A DNA stretch of 50,469 nt from Candidatus Aerophobota bacterium (GCA_030615365.1 JAUWZM010000010.1:1-50469), one strand, 5' to 3'. Positions 1 to 9,127 are shown, numbered from the stretch's first letter. The notes: a model not told the origin generated them from the sequence alone. Numbers and translations: made by a program.

Positions 1-140
1 TTTTTTCATTAGGCTTGCCTCCTTTTTGGTGGATTTACCAAATCCTACCTTAAAGGTAGGGGGGAGGCAAGTCAATTTCACTAAAACACTTGATAATAAA
101 GAATTTAAAAGAAAATTACTAAAGAACTTTTGACAATACT
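1..140 (-). mobile_element. Left copy of a 140 bp terminal inverted repeat, probable end of a mobile element
   Basis: Bases 1-140 are the exact reverse complement of 50330-50469, and identity stops abruptly at both inner borders. Read outward (minus strand) the repeat begins AGTATTGTCAAAAG. It contains a palindrome (CCTACC/GGTAGG, positions 44-60), a small hairpin (GGATTT/AAATCC, 31-45), a Shine-Dalgarno AGGAGG and an ATG AAA AAA start at 9-1, so an ORF runs off the window. This resembles the 5' end of an insertion sequence with its transposase start. An outward-facing TTGACA lies at 130-135. It may also simply be a repeat at which assembly stopped. No transposase sequence is visible, so the family is unknown. 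Confidence 0.7.
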
Positions 141-1255
141 CGTTCCTGCGGCAGGGGGTCTAAAATGGTAACTGATCCATCTGCAAATCCATCTTTTCTA
201 TTAAAATATTCCTTTAAAACATAGTGTAAAGAGTGAACAATATAGGATACTACTGGCTCCGGAGTATAATACACACCTCTTTTTTCTCTCATTTGTGGGT
301 CATATTCGGCCAAAAAGGTTTCATAAAAATGAACGATAGGGTCTTTTCCCTTGCCCTCATGAAAATATCGGTGAAGTATCTCATTTACATTGGTGACGGC
401 CAAGATGTCTGAAATATCATCAATAATCCATTCCATCTGCTGAGGTAAATCACCAAGGGAAATGAACTTGAAAACATCCCTTAAAATTCCAATGGTAGGA
501 GGGATGCTATCGTAGGCAAGCTTTCTATTAAATCCATCTTGCGAGCGCGTGCGGGCAGCAAAAAGTCCATAGGTTATGGTTTGTGAATAAAGGTCGGCAA
601 ACTCCTCTTTAGAAAGACCGCTGATGAGATATTTTCTGAATGCCTCATAAAACCTCAGGATAAAGCCTTTTTTTATTTTTTCTTCCTCCTTTAATTCCTC
701 TGCAATAACCTCATCCTTTAAGAAACGTGTTCTTTTTGCCAGCTCTATCGCCAGGGTTTTCGCATCATAGACTCTCGGCAGAGAGAAGGAAAGAAACTTT
801 TCAAACAGTCTTAAAAATTCGGATTTCTTTTCAATGGGTGGAATAGTCTTGAGTCTATAGGCGATGAAAGGTCTGGCGATGAGGACTTTATCTGTTAAGG
901 TGCCATTACGATAAAGTCTAAACTCGAAAAAATTGGTTAATATCAAGTTCGGGAAAGTATGCCGATAGCGTTTTAACTGTTCTGAATGTTCTATTCTATC
1001 TAAATCATCAATGGTTGGAGCCTTCGCTTCAATATAACCAACGATATGTTGCTCTCCATCCCAGATTCTAAAATCCGGGTTGCCAGCTTCGGTCTTCTTG
1101 GGCAGTGTTGTTATTTGAATATTTTTCTTGCCAACTGAGTCTGTATATTTTTTAAGTAGTTCCTCGAGAGTTGAATAATAGCTTTCTTCCCTGGCATCGC
1201 CACGATTAATAATATCAGATATTTTTTTTAGATACGATTTTAGCATTTCATTCAA
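119..1255 (-). pseudogene. Truncated type I/ISP-like restriction-modification protein, N-terminal part
   Basis: The 378-residue reading frame starts with a restriction-type nuclease domain: PDFRIWDGEQHIVGYIEAKA near residues 55-75 has the D...E-x-K arrangement of PD-(D/E)XK nucleases. A helical linker follows, then the YYTPEPVVSYIV segment that precedes methylase motif I in N6-adenine methylases of type ISP/IIG enzymes. At ILDP the frame should continue into an AAGTGTF-like motif I. Instead a C5 run shifts the frame, and AAGT can be read in the shifted frame. Four codons later the terminal repeat begins, and translation stops inside it at 119. Helicase and target-recognition parts are absent. 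The intact protein would have been a single-chain restriction and methylation enzyme; this copy should be inactive unless the real genome differs at the junction. Confidence 0.8.
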
Positions 1256-1371
1256 CCTAATAGTTTTAAGTTTTTTGGCGTTGCGTTTTCGTTGACATGT
1301 TGTGTGTTTACAAAGTTGCCCGAAGGACGATTTAGGCGGAGTACTAACGGTACAAAGTCAGATGCACTCTA

Positions 1372-1684
1372 TTATCTGTAATTCTGACGGGCTATCCAAT
1401 TTATGTAACGAGTTATATCAACACAAAATACAAGAGCACAATCGACAATAAATAAGGTTCTATCCTTTTCGAAAACTTTTAGCAATAAACAATTCGTAAA
1501 AGAATGACCCTTTGGATTATGAATGCTAATGAAACGCATTGGGGTCCGGAGAGTTAACCTCAATCCTATGAGCAAAAATAAACTTGGATGTTAAGTTTCC
1601 TATAGTAACTGGTAACCCATAAATGTCTGCAAATCTTGCAAGAAGCTGAATAGGCGAAAGAAGGAATTTTTCCTCTTTTTTCAT
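1372..1684 (-). pseudogene. Possible small frameshifted gene, function unknown
   Basis: A strong ribosome binding site (GGAGGTGAT) precedes an ATG at 1684 that opens a 52-codon frame (MKKEEKFLLSPIQLLARFAD...) ending at 1526. The overlapping +1 frame continues down to 1372 with ISIHNPKGHSFTNCLLLKVF and similar plausible sequence, so one indel near 1535 would join them into a protein of about 100 residues. I do not recognise the family. The rest of the 1256-1824 gap shows no gene, tRNA or clear terminator. The good ribosome binding site is the main support; it could be chance. Confidence 0.3.
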
Positions 1685-1824
1685 GTCCTATCACCTCCAT
1701 AGTACCATCCCTTAGAATTTACATTTAAGATAAATCGACCTGTTAATTCATATATATTAGCTTTATTATAGTAGTTTATAGGCAAGAAGTCAAAATCCAC
1801 CGGCAGAGTCTATACTAACATATG

Positions 1825-2313
1825 TTAAATTTGTTTCGGTTGGTGATCCTTTCCCTTTATCATTTCAAGGGCATGGAGAAGAGCGGGAAGTATAAGCTCC
1901 AGGCTTTCTTTCACGGCTTTAGGACTTCCCGGAAGGTTAACAATCAAACTTTTCTTTCTCACCCCAGCTATAGCTCGCGATAAAAGAGCGTGAGGGGTAC
2001 TCCTAAATCCCTCTGTTCGCATTATCTCTCCAAAACCAGGAACCTCTTTCTCTATCACATCCCTTGTAGCCTCTGGAGTTACATCACGAGGGGATAGGCC
2101 TGTTCCTCCGGTAGTTAGAACTAACTCAACCCTGGCATTATCGATCATTCTTTTCATAGCTTGAGAAATTAAAGATTTCTCATCAGGAACTATCCTGCGA
2201 TCTATTATTTCACCCAAATCCTTAACCATCTTTCCAATAAGAGGGCCACTTAGATCCTCCCTTTCTTTTTTAAATGATCTATCACTTACTGTAATTATCC
2301 CTATCTTTATCAT
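1825..2313 (-). CDS. mogA: MogA/MoaB-family molybdopterin adenylyltransferase
   Basis: A 162-residue protein of the usual length for MogA/MoaB. It has IGIITVSDRS at the N terminus, the TTGGTGLSPRDVTPEAT signature near residues 67-83, and NLPGSPKAV near 125-133, which together form the molybdopterin-binding pocket. The enzyme adenylylates molybdopterin before MoeA inserts metal. It is the last gene of the cofactor locus on this strand and its start overlaps the end of the MOSC gene by 32 bp, suggesting translational coupling. The C-terminal KGKDHQPKQI extension is short and probably unstructured. MogA and MoaB cannot be separated confidently by eye; the family is certain. Confidence 0.93.
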   Translation of the reverse strand: MIKIGIITVSDRSFKKEREDLSGPLIGKMVKDLGEIIDRRIVPDEKSLISQAMKRMIDNARVELVLTTGGTGLSPRDVTPEATRDVIEKEVPGFGEIMRTEGFRSTPHALLSRAIAGVRKKSLIVNLPGSPKAVKESLELILPALLHALEMIKGKDHQPKQI

Positions 2314-2752
2314 TCATCACCTCTATTTTATCTCCTGTGCGAATTTTTCCCTCTTTTATTACTTCAGCAAAGATGCCTTGCTTGGGCATCAAACAATCAC
2401 CTATCTCCCTATAAATAGCGCAATCGGTATGACATTTCTTTCCAATCTGCGTCACCCTTATTATTACATCTTCACTTAGTTTAAGGCAGTCTCCTATTTT
2501 CAGAGGAGATAGATCAATATCAACGGTAATGTTTTCAGCAAAGTCCCCGGGTCTGAATTTTTTAGAGATTTTTTTTTCAGAGGAAAATCTCCTCACGCTT
2601 TCCCAGCCTAAAAGACTTACCTGACGATGCCATTTCCCAGCATGAGCATCTCCCATGATACCGTATCCCTTTTTAAGATAAACCTCTTTTACAGGTATCT
2701 TAGAAGTTCCCTTCCCCTCGCTTATATTTATAGAAATTATCTTTCCTCTCAT
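2282..2752 (-). CDS. MOSC domain protein
   Basis: A 156-residue stand-alone MOSC domain. Recognisable features are the early VKEVYLKKGYGIMGDAHAG stretch, the RPGDFAENITVDIDL segment, and a conserved cysteine region (GKKCHTDCAIYREIGDC) near residues 103-120; the first of these cysteines is the usual candidate cofactor-sulfur ligand of the family. MOSC domains bind or sulfurate molybdenum cofactor, and stand-alone versions often sit beside mog/moa genes as here. It starts 33 bp after the DUF559 gene and overlaps mogA. The specific reaction of this small class is not known. Confidence 0.9.
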   Translation of the reverse strand: MRGKIISINISEGKGTSKIPVKEVYLKKGYGIMGDAHAGKWHRQVSLLGWESVRRFSSEKKISKKFRPGDFAENITVDIDLSPLKIGDCLKLSEDVIIRVTQIGKKCHTDCAIYREIGDCLMPKQGIFAEVIKEGKIRTGDKIEVMNDKDRDNYSK

Positions 2753-2785
2753 TTCTCTTCTCTCCTTACATAAGTACCAGTTATG

Positions 2786-3169
2786 TCAAAAATTCTCTTC
2801 CCTCTCCCCTTGTGGGAGAGGGTTGGGGTGAGGGGTCAAAAGTTTTTCTCTTATGACCTCCAATACACCTTCTATATTGTTCAAAACTTCATTATCCCAG
2901 AACCTTAGAACCTCATACCCCTCTTTTCTCAGCCAGCTATCCCTAACTTTATCTTTTTCTTTGTAAATTGCATGTTGTCCTCCATCTATTTCTATAACTA
3001 TCTTTCTTTTAAAATTAACAAAATCTACTATATATTTCCCGATGGGTTGCTGACGGCGAAACTTAAATTCCTCTATCTGCCTATCCCTTAAATATCTCCA
3101 TAGATAATTTTCTGCATTAGTGGAATTCTTTCTGAGAATTCTGGAGATATTTCTAAGTTTTTTCTTCAT
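2786..3169 (-). CDS. DUF559 (Vsr-like) endonuclease-domain protein
   Basis: A 127-residue protein with the full DUF559 pattern: NAENYLWRYLRDRQ, KFRRQQPIGKYIVDFV with the catalytic-type Asp, IVIEIDGGQHA with the E-x-D/GGQH motif, and GYEVLRFWDNEVLNNIEGVL. The fold is related to very-short-patch repair endonucleases. It lies inside the molybdenum cofactor operon between moaC and the MOSC gene, an unrelated context. The last dozen residues (TPHPNPLPQGERE) are encoded by a palindromic repeat (CCCTCTCC/GGAGAGGG near 2800-2824), so the native C terminus was probably replaced or extended by the repeat. Function in the cell is unknown. Confidence 0.85.
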   Translation of the reverse strand: MKKKLRNISRILRKNSTNAENYLWRYLRDRQIEEFKFRRQQPIGKYIVDFVNFKRKIVIEIDGGQHAIYKEKDKVRDSWLRKEGYEVLRFWDNEVLNNIEGVLEVIREKLLTPHPNPLPQGEREENF

Positions 3170-3364
3170 ATTTTTTTATCATCTCTCTCTTGTACCCCAC
3201 CCCTCCCCTTAAACCGATTTTCACCCTCACCTCACCCCCACCTCAATCCTCCCCCCTCAAAGGGGGAGGAAAAAAGGAAGATGACGTTTGCCCCTCCCGC
3301 AAGGAGAAGGAACAATGATATCTCCTCCCCCCTCAAAGGGGGAGGAAAAAAGGAAAGGCTTTCA
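3170..3364. repeat. Two near-identical palindromic repeats in the moaC-DUF559 gap
   Basis: This gap holds two copies (about 3246-3280 and 3321-3355) of a CCTCCCCCCTC-AAA-GGGGGAGG palindrome followed by AAAAAAGGAA. Pyrimidine-rich lines lie around them, matching the style of the repeat that encodes the DUF559 tail. They would form stable hairpins in the operon transcript and could act as processing or stabilising elements. No gene is visible here. Confidence 0.75.
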
Positions 3365-3814
3365 TTATTCATTTAGCCTTACATAGGTACCACTTTTTCC
3401 TCCAGTTTTTTTCACCAGGCCTATATTGGAAATGATAATATTCTCATCCACTCCCTTGCACATATCGTATATAGTTAACGCAGCTAAACTTAGGCCTGTT
3501 AGAGCCTCCATCTCCACTCCCGTTCTATCCTTAGCTTTTACTTTCACCTCAATCTCAATTGTATTTTCCTTTACTTTAAAATCAATCTTTACCCCAGTAA
3601 TGCGCAGAGGATGACACATTGGAATAAGAAAAGGGGTCTCTTTCACAGCCATAATTCCTGCTACCTGAGCACAGCTCAGTACATTTCCTTTGGGTAATGC
3701 ATCTTCCCTGATTAATTGCATCGTTCCTGGTGAAAGGATGACCTCTCCCCTCGCTACAGCCTCCCTTTCTGTAATAGACTTATCTCCTACTTCAATCATC
3801 TTTAAATTGCTCAA
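3365..3814 (-). CDS. moaC: Cyclic pyranopterin monophosphate synthase MoaC
   Basis: A 149-residue protein of standard MoaC length. Diagnostic motifs are PMCHPL near residues 66-71, KAKDRTGVEMEALTG near 93-107 and YDMCKGVD near 115-122, including the conserved Lys and Asp of the active site. With MoaA it converts GTP to cyclic pyranopterin monophosphate, the first step of molybdenum/tungsten cofactor synthesis. Its start lies directly at the end of moaA, so the two are co-transcribed and probably coupled. The MOSC/mogA genes follow after an inserted endonuclease gene. Confidence 0.97.
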   Translation of the reverse strand: MSNLKMIEVGDKSITEREAVARGEVILSPGTMQLIREDALPKGNVLSCAQVAGIMAVKETPFLIPMCHPLRITGVKIDFKVKENTIEIEVKVKAKDRTGVEMEALTGLSLAALTIYDMCKGVDENIIISNIGLVKKTGGKSGTYVRLNE

Positions 3815-3815
3815 T

Positions 3816-4787
3816 TTAACCTCCTATTTGGAACATACATTTACCGGCATCATTAAAATTCGTCTGAAGAGTTCTTTTTCTCTTATTTTTATATTGAAGA
3901 GCCACATTAAACATTCTTTTGATTTGATTTTCCTCTTTTTTACCTCTCAGTGCACTTTTTACGTCCAGTTCAAAATTTGAGATAAGACAGGGCCTAAGTT
4001 TCCCCTCAGAAGTTAGACGCACACGATTGCACTTTTTGCAAAAGGGGTGAGTGATAAAACTTATGAAACCAATGGGGGTAGAGCTTTTTCCAATTGTAAA
4101 GTACTCTGCAGGTCCTGCACCCGAAAAATAGGTTGGTTCAAGTGGTCCCCATCTTTTCTCAATTTTCTTCTTTACGGTCTCGTTAGAAATATACCATTTT
4201 TCTTCTCCTACTCCATTTATAGGCATATACTCTATAAAACGGACTGGCAGAGAATTTTTTTGAGAAAATTCTATAAAATCGCTGACTTCCCCATCATTTA
4301 CTCCTTTAATAACAACAACATTGATCTTTATAAGGTTGAATCCTGCTTCTCTGGCAGTTTTTATACCTCTTAAAACCTTTGACAGTTCATCGTATCCGGT
4401 AATCTGCATAAAATTTTTTCTATTTAAACTATCCAGGCTTACGTTAATTCGAGAGAGTCCCTCTTTTTTAAACTCTCTGGCAAAGTCCTCTAAAATTGTT
4501 CCATTGGTAGTTAAAGCGATATCTTCTATTTCCTCTATCCGGGAAATCATACCAATTAACTGAGCAATATTTTTTCTTATCAGTGGCTCTCCACCCGTGA
4601 GCCTGATCTTTTTAATTCCCCATTTTACTGTGAGCCGAATAAACTTTACTATCTCCTCAAAACTTAAAAGTTGGGCCCTGTCTAAAATTTTTACCCTCTC
4701 ATAGGGGCGGCAGTAAATGCAGTTAAAATTACACCTATCCGTTACCGATATCCGCAAGTAATTGATCTTTGAGAAAAATTCTTTCAA
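3816..4787 (-). CDS. moaA: GTP 3',8-cyclase MoaA (radical SAM)
   Basis: A 323-residue radical SAM enzyme. The N terminus has the C-x3-C-x2-C cluster motif (C19, C23, C26 in DRCNFNCIYC), LTGGEPLIR for SAM binding near residue 63, and LTTNGT near 94. The C-terminal part has the second Fe-S motif (FCKKCNRVRLT then RPCL, about residues 248-268) that binds GTP, and the protein ends in the conserved Gly-Gly (FQIGG). It acts with MoaC. The start overlaps the end of moeA by 4 bp (ATGA), indicating translational coupling. Confidence 0.97.
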   Translation of the reverse strand: MKEFFSKINYLRISVTDRCNFNCIYCRPYERVKILDRAQLLSFEEIVKFIRLTVKWGIKKIRLTGGEPLIRKNIAQLIGMISRIEEIEDIALTTNGTILEDFAREFKKEGLSRINVSLDSLNRKNFMQITGYDELSKVLRGIKTAREAGFNLIKINVVVIKGVNDGEVSDFIEFSQKNSLPVRFIEYMPINGVGEEKWYISNETVKKKIEKRWGPLEPTYFSGAGPAEYFTIGKSSTPIGFISFITHPFCKKCNRVRLTSEGKLRPCLISNFELDVKSALRGKKEENQIKRMFNVALQYKNKRKRTLQTNFNDAGKCMFQIGG

Positions 4788-5989
4788 TTTAAAATCTCCA
4801 CCAAGACTTCTTTCCCGCTTTCAACTCTTGTTACATCTTTTGGTAGTATGACAATTCCGTTAGCCCAAACCATTGATTTTAAAACTCCTGATTTTTGGGA
4901 AAGAGCAGGATAAGCTGAATATTTCCCCTCTTCTTCAATCAATCTGACCCTGATAAAACTTTTTCTATCCGAGGTATTCTTGATCTCTCCTTTTAGAGTT
5001 GCCCTTATCTTAAATCTCTGGTAGTCTTTTTGACCAAGCATAGAAAAGATAGCTGGTTTTACAAGATTTTCAAAGTTCAGCATTGAAGAAACTGGATAGC
5101 CTGGTAGTCCAAAAACAAGAGTGTGGTCTCTCATTCCAAAAAAGGTAGGTTTACCCGGCTTTACAGCTACTTTCCAAAAAAGCATTTCTACCTTTGCTTT
5201 TTTTAGAACCTCTTTTACTAAATCGTACTTACCCTCTGATACACCGCCAGATAAAATGAGAATATCATAGGAAAGCCCTTCTTTAATTTTAAGTAAAAGT
5301 TCTTCTTCAACATCAGGAACAATTCCAATTCGCTCAGGTTCACCACCACAGCTTATCACCTGAGAAAAAAGGGCAAAACTGTTACTATCATAAATTTTCC
5401 CCTCTTCTAAGTTCTTCCCTGGTTCTGTTAGTTCGCTCCCTGTAGAGATAATGGCCACCTTTGGCTTTTGCACCACATAAACCTCTTCTTTACTCAGGGA
5501 GGCAAGCATACCTATCTCTGCTGGTCTAAGAAAAGTTCCTCGGGGAAGAACTTTTTCTCCTCTTTTTACATCCTCTCCGGAAAAACTCACATTTTCACCC
5601 TGTTTTACTGAACGAAATATTTTTAGCTCATTCCCCTTTGATGCTGTATACTCAACCATTACCACTGCATCAGCTCCTTCAGGCATACTCGCCCCGGTCA
5701 TAATTCTGATTGCTTTGCCCTGGCTAATGCTTAACTTTGCCCTGCATCCGGCTGAGGATTCATCTACTATTTCTAAAACAACAGGATTGGCTAAAGAAGT
5801 GAAGGCTGTATCATGAGCAATCACTGCGTAGCCATCCATAGCTGCCCTGTTAAATGGAGGAATATCAAATTCACTATAAATATCCTTCGCTAATACTCTT
5901 CCCAAAGAGGGGAGCAGTTTTACCTTTTCAGAAGGTAAAATTCTCACCTCCTGTGTGACAATTTCCAAAGCTTCTTTTAAAGTAATCAT
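4784..5989 (-). CDS. moeA: Molybdopterin molybdenumtransferase MoeA
   Basis: A 401-residue MoeA. Family marks in order are PFNRAAMDGYAV near residues 44-55, IMTGASMPEGADAVVMVE near 96-113, ISTGSEL in the MogA-like domain III, SGGVSEGKYD, PGKPTFFG, and FGLPGYPVSS near 293-302, followed by a C-terminal domain IV. It inserts molybdate or tungstate into adenylylated molybdopterin made by MogA. It lies between the ABC transporter genes and moaA, 12 bp after wtpC, so metal uptake and insertion are expressed together. Confidence 0.96.
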   Translation of the reverse strand: MITLKEALEIVTQEVRILPSEKVKLLPSLGRVLAKDIYSEFDIPPFNRAAMDGYAVIAHDTAFTSLANPVVLEIVDESSAGCRAKLSISQGKAIRIMTGASMPEGADAVVMVEYTASKGNELKIFRSVKQGENVSFSGEDVKRGEKVLPRGTFLRPAEIGMLASLSKEEVYVVQKPKVAIISTGSELTEPGKNLEEGKIYDSNSFALFSQVISCGGEPERIGIVPDVEEELLLKIKEGLSYDILILSGGVSEGKYDLVKEVLKKAKVEMLFWKVAVKPGKPTFFGMRDHTLVFGLPGYPVSSMLNFENLVKPAIFSMLGQKDYQRFKIRATLKGEIKNTSDRKSFIRVRLIEEEGKYSAYPALSQKSGVLKSMVWANGIVILPKDVTRVESGKEVLVEILN

Positions 5990-6001
5990 CTTTTTCTCTC
6001 C

Positions 6002-7057
6002 TTATCTAAATAAGTGCACTGCTGAGGCCTTAAAAATAAAATAGAGGTTATTCCCCTCTTTAATATCCATCTCCTCGAATGAGGCCTTAGTAATTAGGGC
6101 TGTTATTCTCTCACCTATATCAGCGGTTAAATAAATTACTGCTCCTCTGTTTGTAATTTTAACGATCTTGCCTAAACAGCAATTGCGTGCACTTGAATGC
6201 ACGGGCGTCTTGGATACGATAATATCCTCAGGTCTTACTATGAAATATACCTTCTCTTTAGTTTCAATTGCACTTCCTACAACTTCAATTTTAATTTTCC
6301 CCGTATCAATGCATGTAGTAGCACCCTTATTGATTACACGACCATAAAATATATTTCTTACTCCTACAAAGTTAGCTACAAAGGAAGAGCAAGGCCTTTG
6401 AAAAATATCTGCAACCTCCCCCACCTGTTCTATTTTTCCCCGGTTTATAACCGCAGTTTTAGTAGCCAATGATAACACATCAGTAAAATCATGGGTCACC
6501 ATAAAGAAGGTTACCCCCATTTCCTGATGAAGTTTCTTTAACTCTTCCCGTATCTCTTCCTTAAAATTAGGATCAAGAGCGCTGATAGGCTCATCAAGAA
6601 GTAACACAGAAGGGTTAACCATCAGGGCCCTTGCCAGAGCTACCCGCTGCAGCTCACCCCCACTTAATTTTGTTGGTAAACGGTTTACAAGCGGGAAAAG
6701 TTTTAATTGTTCAAGAAGTTGGTTCAATTGCTTCTTTGCTTTGTTTTTATCAATCTTATGAAAGTGTACTCCGTATGTGATATTTTTCAAGACTGTGAGG
6801 TGGGGAAATAAGGCATAGTCTTGATAGACAATGCCAACATCTCTTCTCTCGGAAGGCAAATCAGTGATATTAATGCCTTTAAGGTAAATCTTCCCTTTTT
6901 TGATAGGAATTAAACCAGCCATAGCTTCTAAGAGTACTGTTTTTCCTGCTCCTGTTGGACCAAGGAGAACAAAAAATTCTCCTCCTTCGACGGATAGGTT
7001 TATATCCTTAAGGCAGAATCCGGAAAAATTAACATGGAGATTCTCTATTCTTATCAT
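6002..7057 (-). CDS. wtpC: Molybdate/tungstate ABC transporter ATP-binding protein
   Basis: I choose the ATG at 7057 (MIRIENLHVNF), giving 351 residues, because it overlaps the wtpB stop in a 4 bp ATGA. A longer frame upstream to 7114 would read through wtpB. The ATPase domain has Walker A GPTGAGKT (33-40), the Q-loop YQDYALFPHLTV, signature LSGGELQRVALARAL (131-145) and Walker B VLLLDEP (151-157). The C-terminal third is a TOBE-type oxyanion-sensing domain. It energises WtpB/WtpA uptake. ModC and WtpC are close relatives; the WtpA partner decides the name. Confidence 0.92.
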   Translation of the reverse strand: MIRIENLHVNFSGFCLKDINLSVEGGEFFVLLGPTGAGKTVLLEAMAGLIPIKKGKIYLKGINITDLPSERRDVGIVYQDYALFPHLTVLKNITYGVHFHKIDKNKAKKQLNQLLEQLKLFPLVNRLPTKLSGGELQRVALARALMVNPSVLLLDEPISALDPNFKEEIREELKKLHQEMGVTFFMVTHDFTDVLSLATKTAVINRGKIEQVGEVADIFQRPCSSFVANFVGVRNIFYGRVINKGATTCIDTGKIKIEVVGSAIETKEKVYFIVRPEDIIVSKTPVHSSARNCCLGKIVKITNRGAVIYLTADIGERITALITKASFEEMDIKEGNNLYFIFKASAVHLFR

Positions 7058-7836
7058 TTTTCTTCCTTCTCTGACATAGAAAAAATACGTAAAACTAAAA
7101 ATAAAATCAAACATACTGAAGTAAGCAAAACAGCAACAGGTTGGGAATACGCTAATCCATATGCTTCAAAACGCTCATAGATCATTACTGGTGCAGTCAT
7201 AGGGTGATAGGCAATAATTACCACTGCCCCAAATTCACTGATAGCTCGAGCACAACACATAATTATACCTACCAGGATGCTGCGCCAGGCTAAAGGAAAG
7301 GTAATCCGTAAAAAAGTGCTGAACATAGATGCTCCTAAACTGCGGGATACATTTTCTAATCGGGGAGAAACACTTTCAAATCCACTCTTCGCGGAGTTGA
7401 TAAAAAAGGGAATCCCTACAAAAGTTAAAACAATAATAATTCCAAGTTCACTTCCCATTACTCTAATCCCCATATCACTGATTATTTTGCCAAACCAGTA
7501 GTTTCTTCCTACGACACCGAGGATAGCGATCCCCACTACTGGATGAGGAATAACCATAGGGATATCAATGATACTTTCAATAAATTTTTTTCCCATAAAT
7601 TTTTTTCGGGCTAAAAGATAGGCAAAGGGAGTTCCAAAGAAAAAAGATATAATAGAGGCTATACCAGCAGTATAAATACTTAGCCAGATTGACTTAAGGA
7701 CATCTTTATCTTTAATGGTCATCGTAAGATTCTCCCATGAGGATGAGGTAAACATTTTAAAGAGGGGAAGTAAGATAAAGACCATCACAAGAATTCCAAA
7801 GACAACTGTTACTCCTAAAAAAACTTTCCTTTTCAT
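7054..7836 (-). CDS. wtpB: Molybdate/tungstate ABC transporter permease
   Basis: A 260-residue integral membrane protein with about six hydrophobic segments, starting with FLGVTVVFGILVMVFILLPL. The cytoplasmic EAA loop is visible as SRSLGASMFSTFLRITFPLA near residues 164-183, the docking site for the ATPase. Length and motif match ModB/WtpB permeases. It is coupled to wtpC by a 4 bp overlap and separated from wtpA by a 237 bp gap containing repeats. Confidence 0.92.
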   Translation of the reverse strand: MKRKVFLGVTVVFGILVMVFILLPLFKMFTSSSWENLTMTIKDKDVLKSIWLSIYTAGIASIISFFFGTPFAYLLARKKFMGKKFIESIIDIPMVIPHPVVGIAILGVVGRNYWFGKIISDMGIRVMGSELGIIIVLTFVGIPFFINSAKSGFESVSPRLENVSRSLGASMFSTFLRITFPLAWRSILVGIIMCCARAISEFGAVVIIAYHPMTAPVMIYERFEAYGLAYSQPVAVLLTSVCLILFLVLRIFSMSEKEEK

Positions 7837-8073
7837 TTGTTACCTCAACAGTTCAGCCACTAAGTCACCAGGGCACAAAGAGTGATATAAAATTTAAACC
7901 CCGTTAATCTCGTCTGTTTCGTCTATCTCGTTTGTCTCGTTAATAAGGTTCCCAGCGTAAAACCTTAAATTTTGAAGAACCTTTAGCCCTTTGTCCTTAG
8001 CCTTTTGCATCCTTTACACCATTCACGCATTTATCTTGGTGTCTTCGTGTCTTGGTGGCTAAATAGTAACTTT
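7837..8073. repeat. Repeat-containing gap between wtpA and wtpB
   Basis: Positions 7901-7945 hold five imperfect 9 bp tandem units of the type TCGTCTGTT. The flanks (for example near 7856-7880 and 8036-8064) look like the dispersed non-coding repeat with TCTTGGTGTCTTCGTG-type wording seen in many environmental genomes. No gene or obvious terminator is present, so wtpA and wtpB can still be one transcript. Confidence 0.6.
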
Positions 8074-9060
8074 TTACCTTAAAGCCTTCACTAACCCCTG
8101 AAGGCACAGGGGGATTCTCTCCTTCATTTCCTCATCGGCAACAGTGGGAGGAATGTAAGGAGGCTGACCCATCTCACTCAGTATCTTTAATCCTCCCTCA
8201 GGGCTCAGTATATATTCAAGAAAAGCAATAGCTGCCTCTCTGTTAGGAGCATCATTCAATAAGGTTATGCCATAGGTGATTGACTTTCCCCGAAGCTCGA
8301 TAAATTCACCTGGCCTCTCCCCGGTAACCTCCACTGCAGACTGCTTATAAAAATCATTATATTCTGGATTACCAAGATTAATCTCATCCGGCAACACAAT
8401 GCAGTTGAGTTTATGTTGAACCCCTACAGATAGATACTCAAAAGCATAATCCATATTTCCTGTCTGCAGAAGAGAAACTAATTCCACTGATTTTCCTCTA
8501 ATATTTTCCTTTGGGCGATTATCAATACATCTTTGATATAACTCTGGTTCCTCATAGTACTTCTCAGCAAGTTGAAGAACCATCAATGCCCGGTAACCGC
8601 AGGGGTCAAGATTTGGATCAGCATGTCCCCATACTACTTTATCAATAATGAGAATTGTATACCAATTTTCATTATTGATTATATTTGCATACCTGCTCTC
8701 ATCTGTGTAGCAAAGAACAAGTTGATTGCTGGCAAAACGTATATTCCAGTTTGCATGCTCAGGAATAAGCATCCTATCAATCACAGTATAATCAGCTGAA
8801 GCCATAATATCACAGGGCTTTTTAAGGTCCACAATCTTACGGGCACATTTTGTGCTGCCCGCAGGCTCTCGCAGAATATTCACCTCGGGATACCTGGCTT
8901 CAAATTCCTTTTCCATTCTCTCAAAAGGAACTGTTAAACTCCCGGCATGGAACACAATCACATCCCCACTTATACCCGCGATAGCTTGAGTAAATGGCAC
9001 CATCAGGCCAATTACCAGAGCAATACACATTACCCATTTCCATATCTTCGTTCTTCCCAT
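8074..9060 (-). CDS. wtpA: Molybdate/tungstate-binding protein WtpA
   Basis: A 328-residue secreted binding protein. A signal peptide (residues 1 to about 28, with hydrophobic [14 protein letters not shown] and an Ala-rich cleavage region) precedes [20 protein letters not shown], the typical WtpA/ModA opening. [23 protein letters not shown] and [11 protein letters not shown] are conserved further on. It captures oxyanions for WtpBC. A clear AAGGAGGG ribosome binding site precedes the ATG. It is the first gene after the riboswitch and terminator, so its expression should follow cofactor level. Molybdate versus tungstate preference cannot be read from sequence. Confidence 0.94.
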   Translation of the reverse strand: MGRTKIWKWVMCIALVIGLMVPFTQAIAGISGDVIVFHAGSLTVPFERMEKEFEARYPEVNILREPAGSTKCARKIVDLKKPCDIMASADYTVIDRMLIPEHANWNIRFASNQLVLCYTDESRYANIINNENWYTILIIDKVVWGHADPNLDPCGYRALMVLQLAEKYYEEPELYQRCIDNRPKENIRGKSVELVSLLQTGNMDYAFEYLSVGVQHKLNCIVLPDEINLGNPEYNDFYKQSAVEVTGERPGEFIELRGKSITYGITLLNDAPNREAAIAFLEYILSPEGGLKILSEMGQPPYIPPTVADEEMKERIPLCLQGLVKALR

Positions 9061-9092
9061 ACTACCCTCCTTCTTGTTACAATTTTTCCAAT

Positions 9093-9127
9093 AAAAAAAG
9101 CCAATATCGTTTGGAAAGATATTGGCT
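9093..9127 (-). terminator. Intrinsic terminator of the Moco riboswitch
   Basis: On the minus strand AGCCAATATC and GATATTGGCT form a perfect 10 bp stem with a 9-base loop, followed by seven T. It lies between the aptamer and wtpA. The loop and stem include CTTTCCAAACG, which can instead pair with CGTTTGGAAAG at 9146-9156, giving a competing antiterminator. Confidence 0.9.

Noticed and set aside
3170..3364. Possible CRISPR-like array in the moaC-DUF559 gap
   Set aside because: Only two copies of a palindromic repeat are present, without regular spacers or cas genes. They are ordinary hairpin repeats.
7057..7114. Longer start for the ATP-binding protein gene
   Set aside because: It would read 19 extra residues out of the permease coding region; the ATGA overlap start at 7057 fits the family N terminus.
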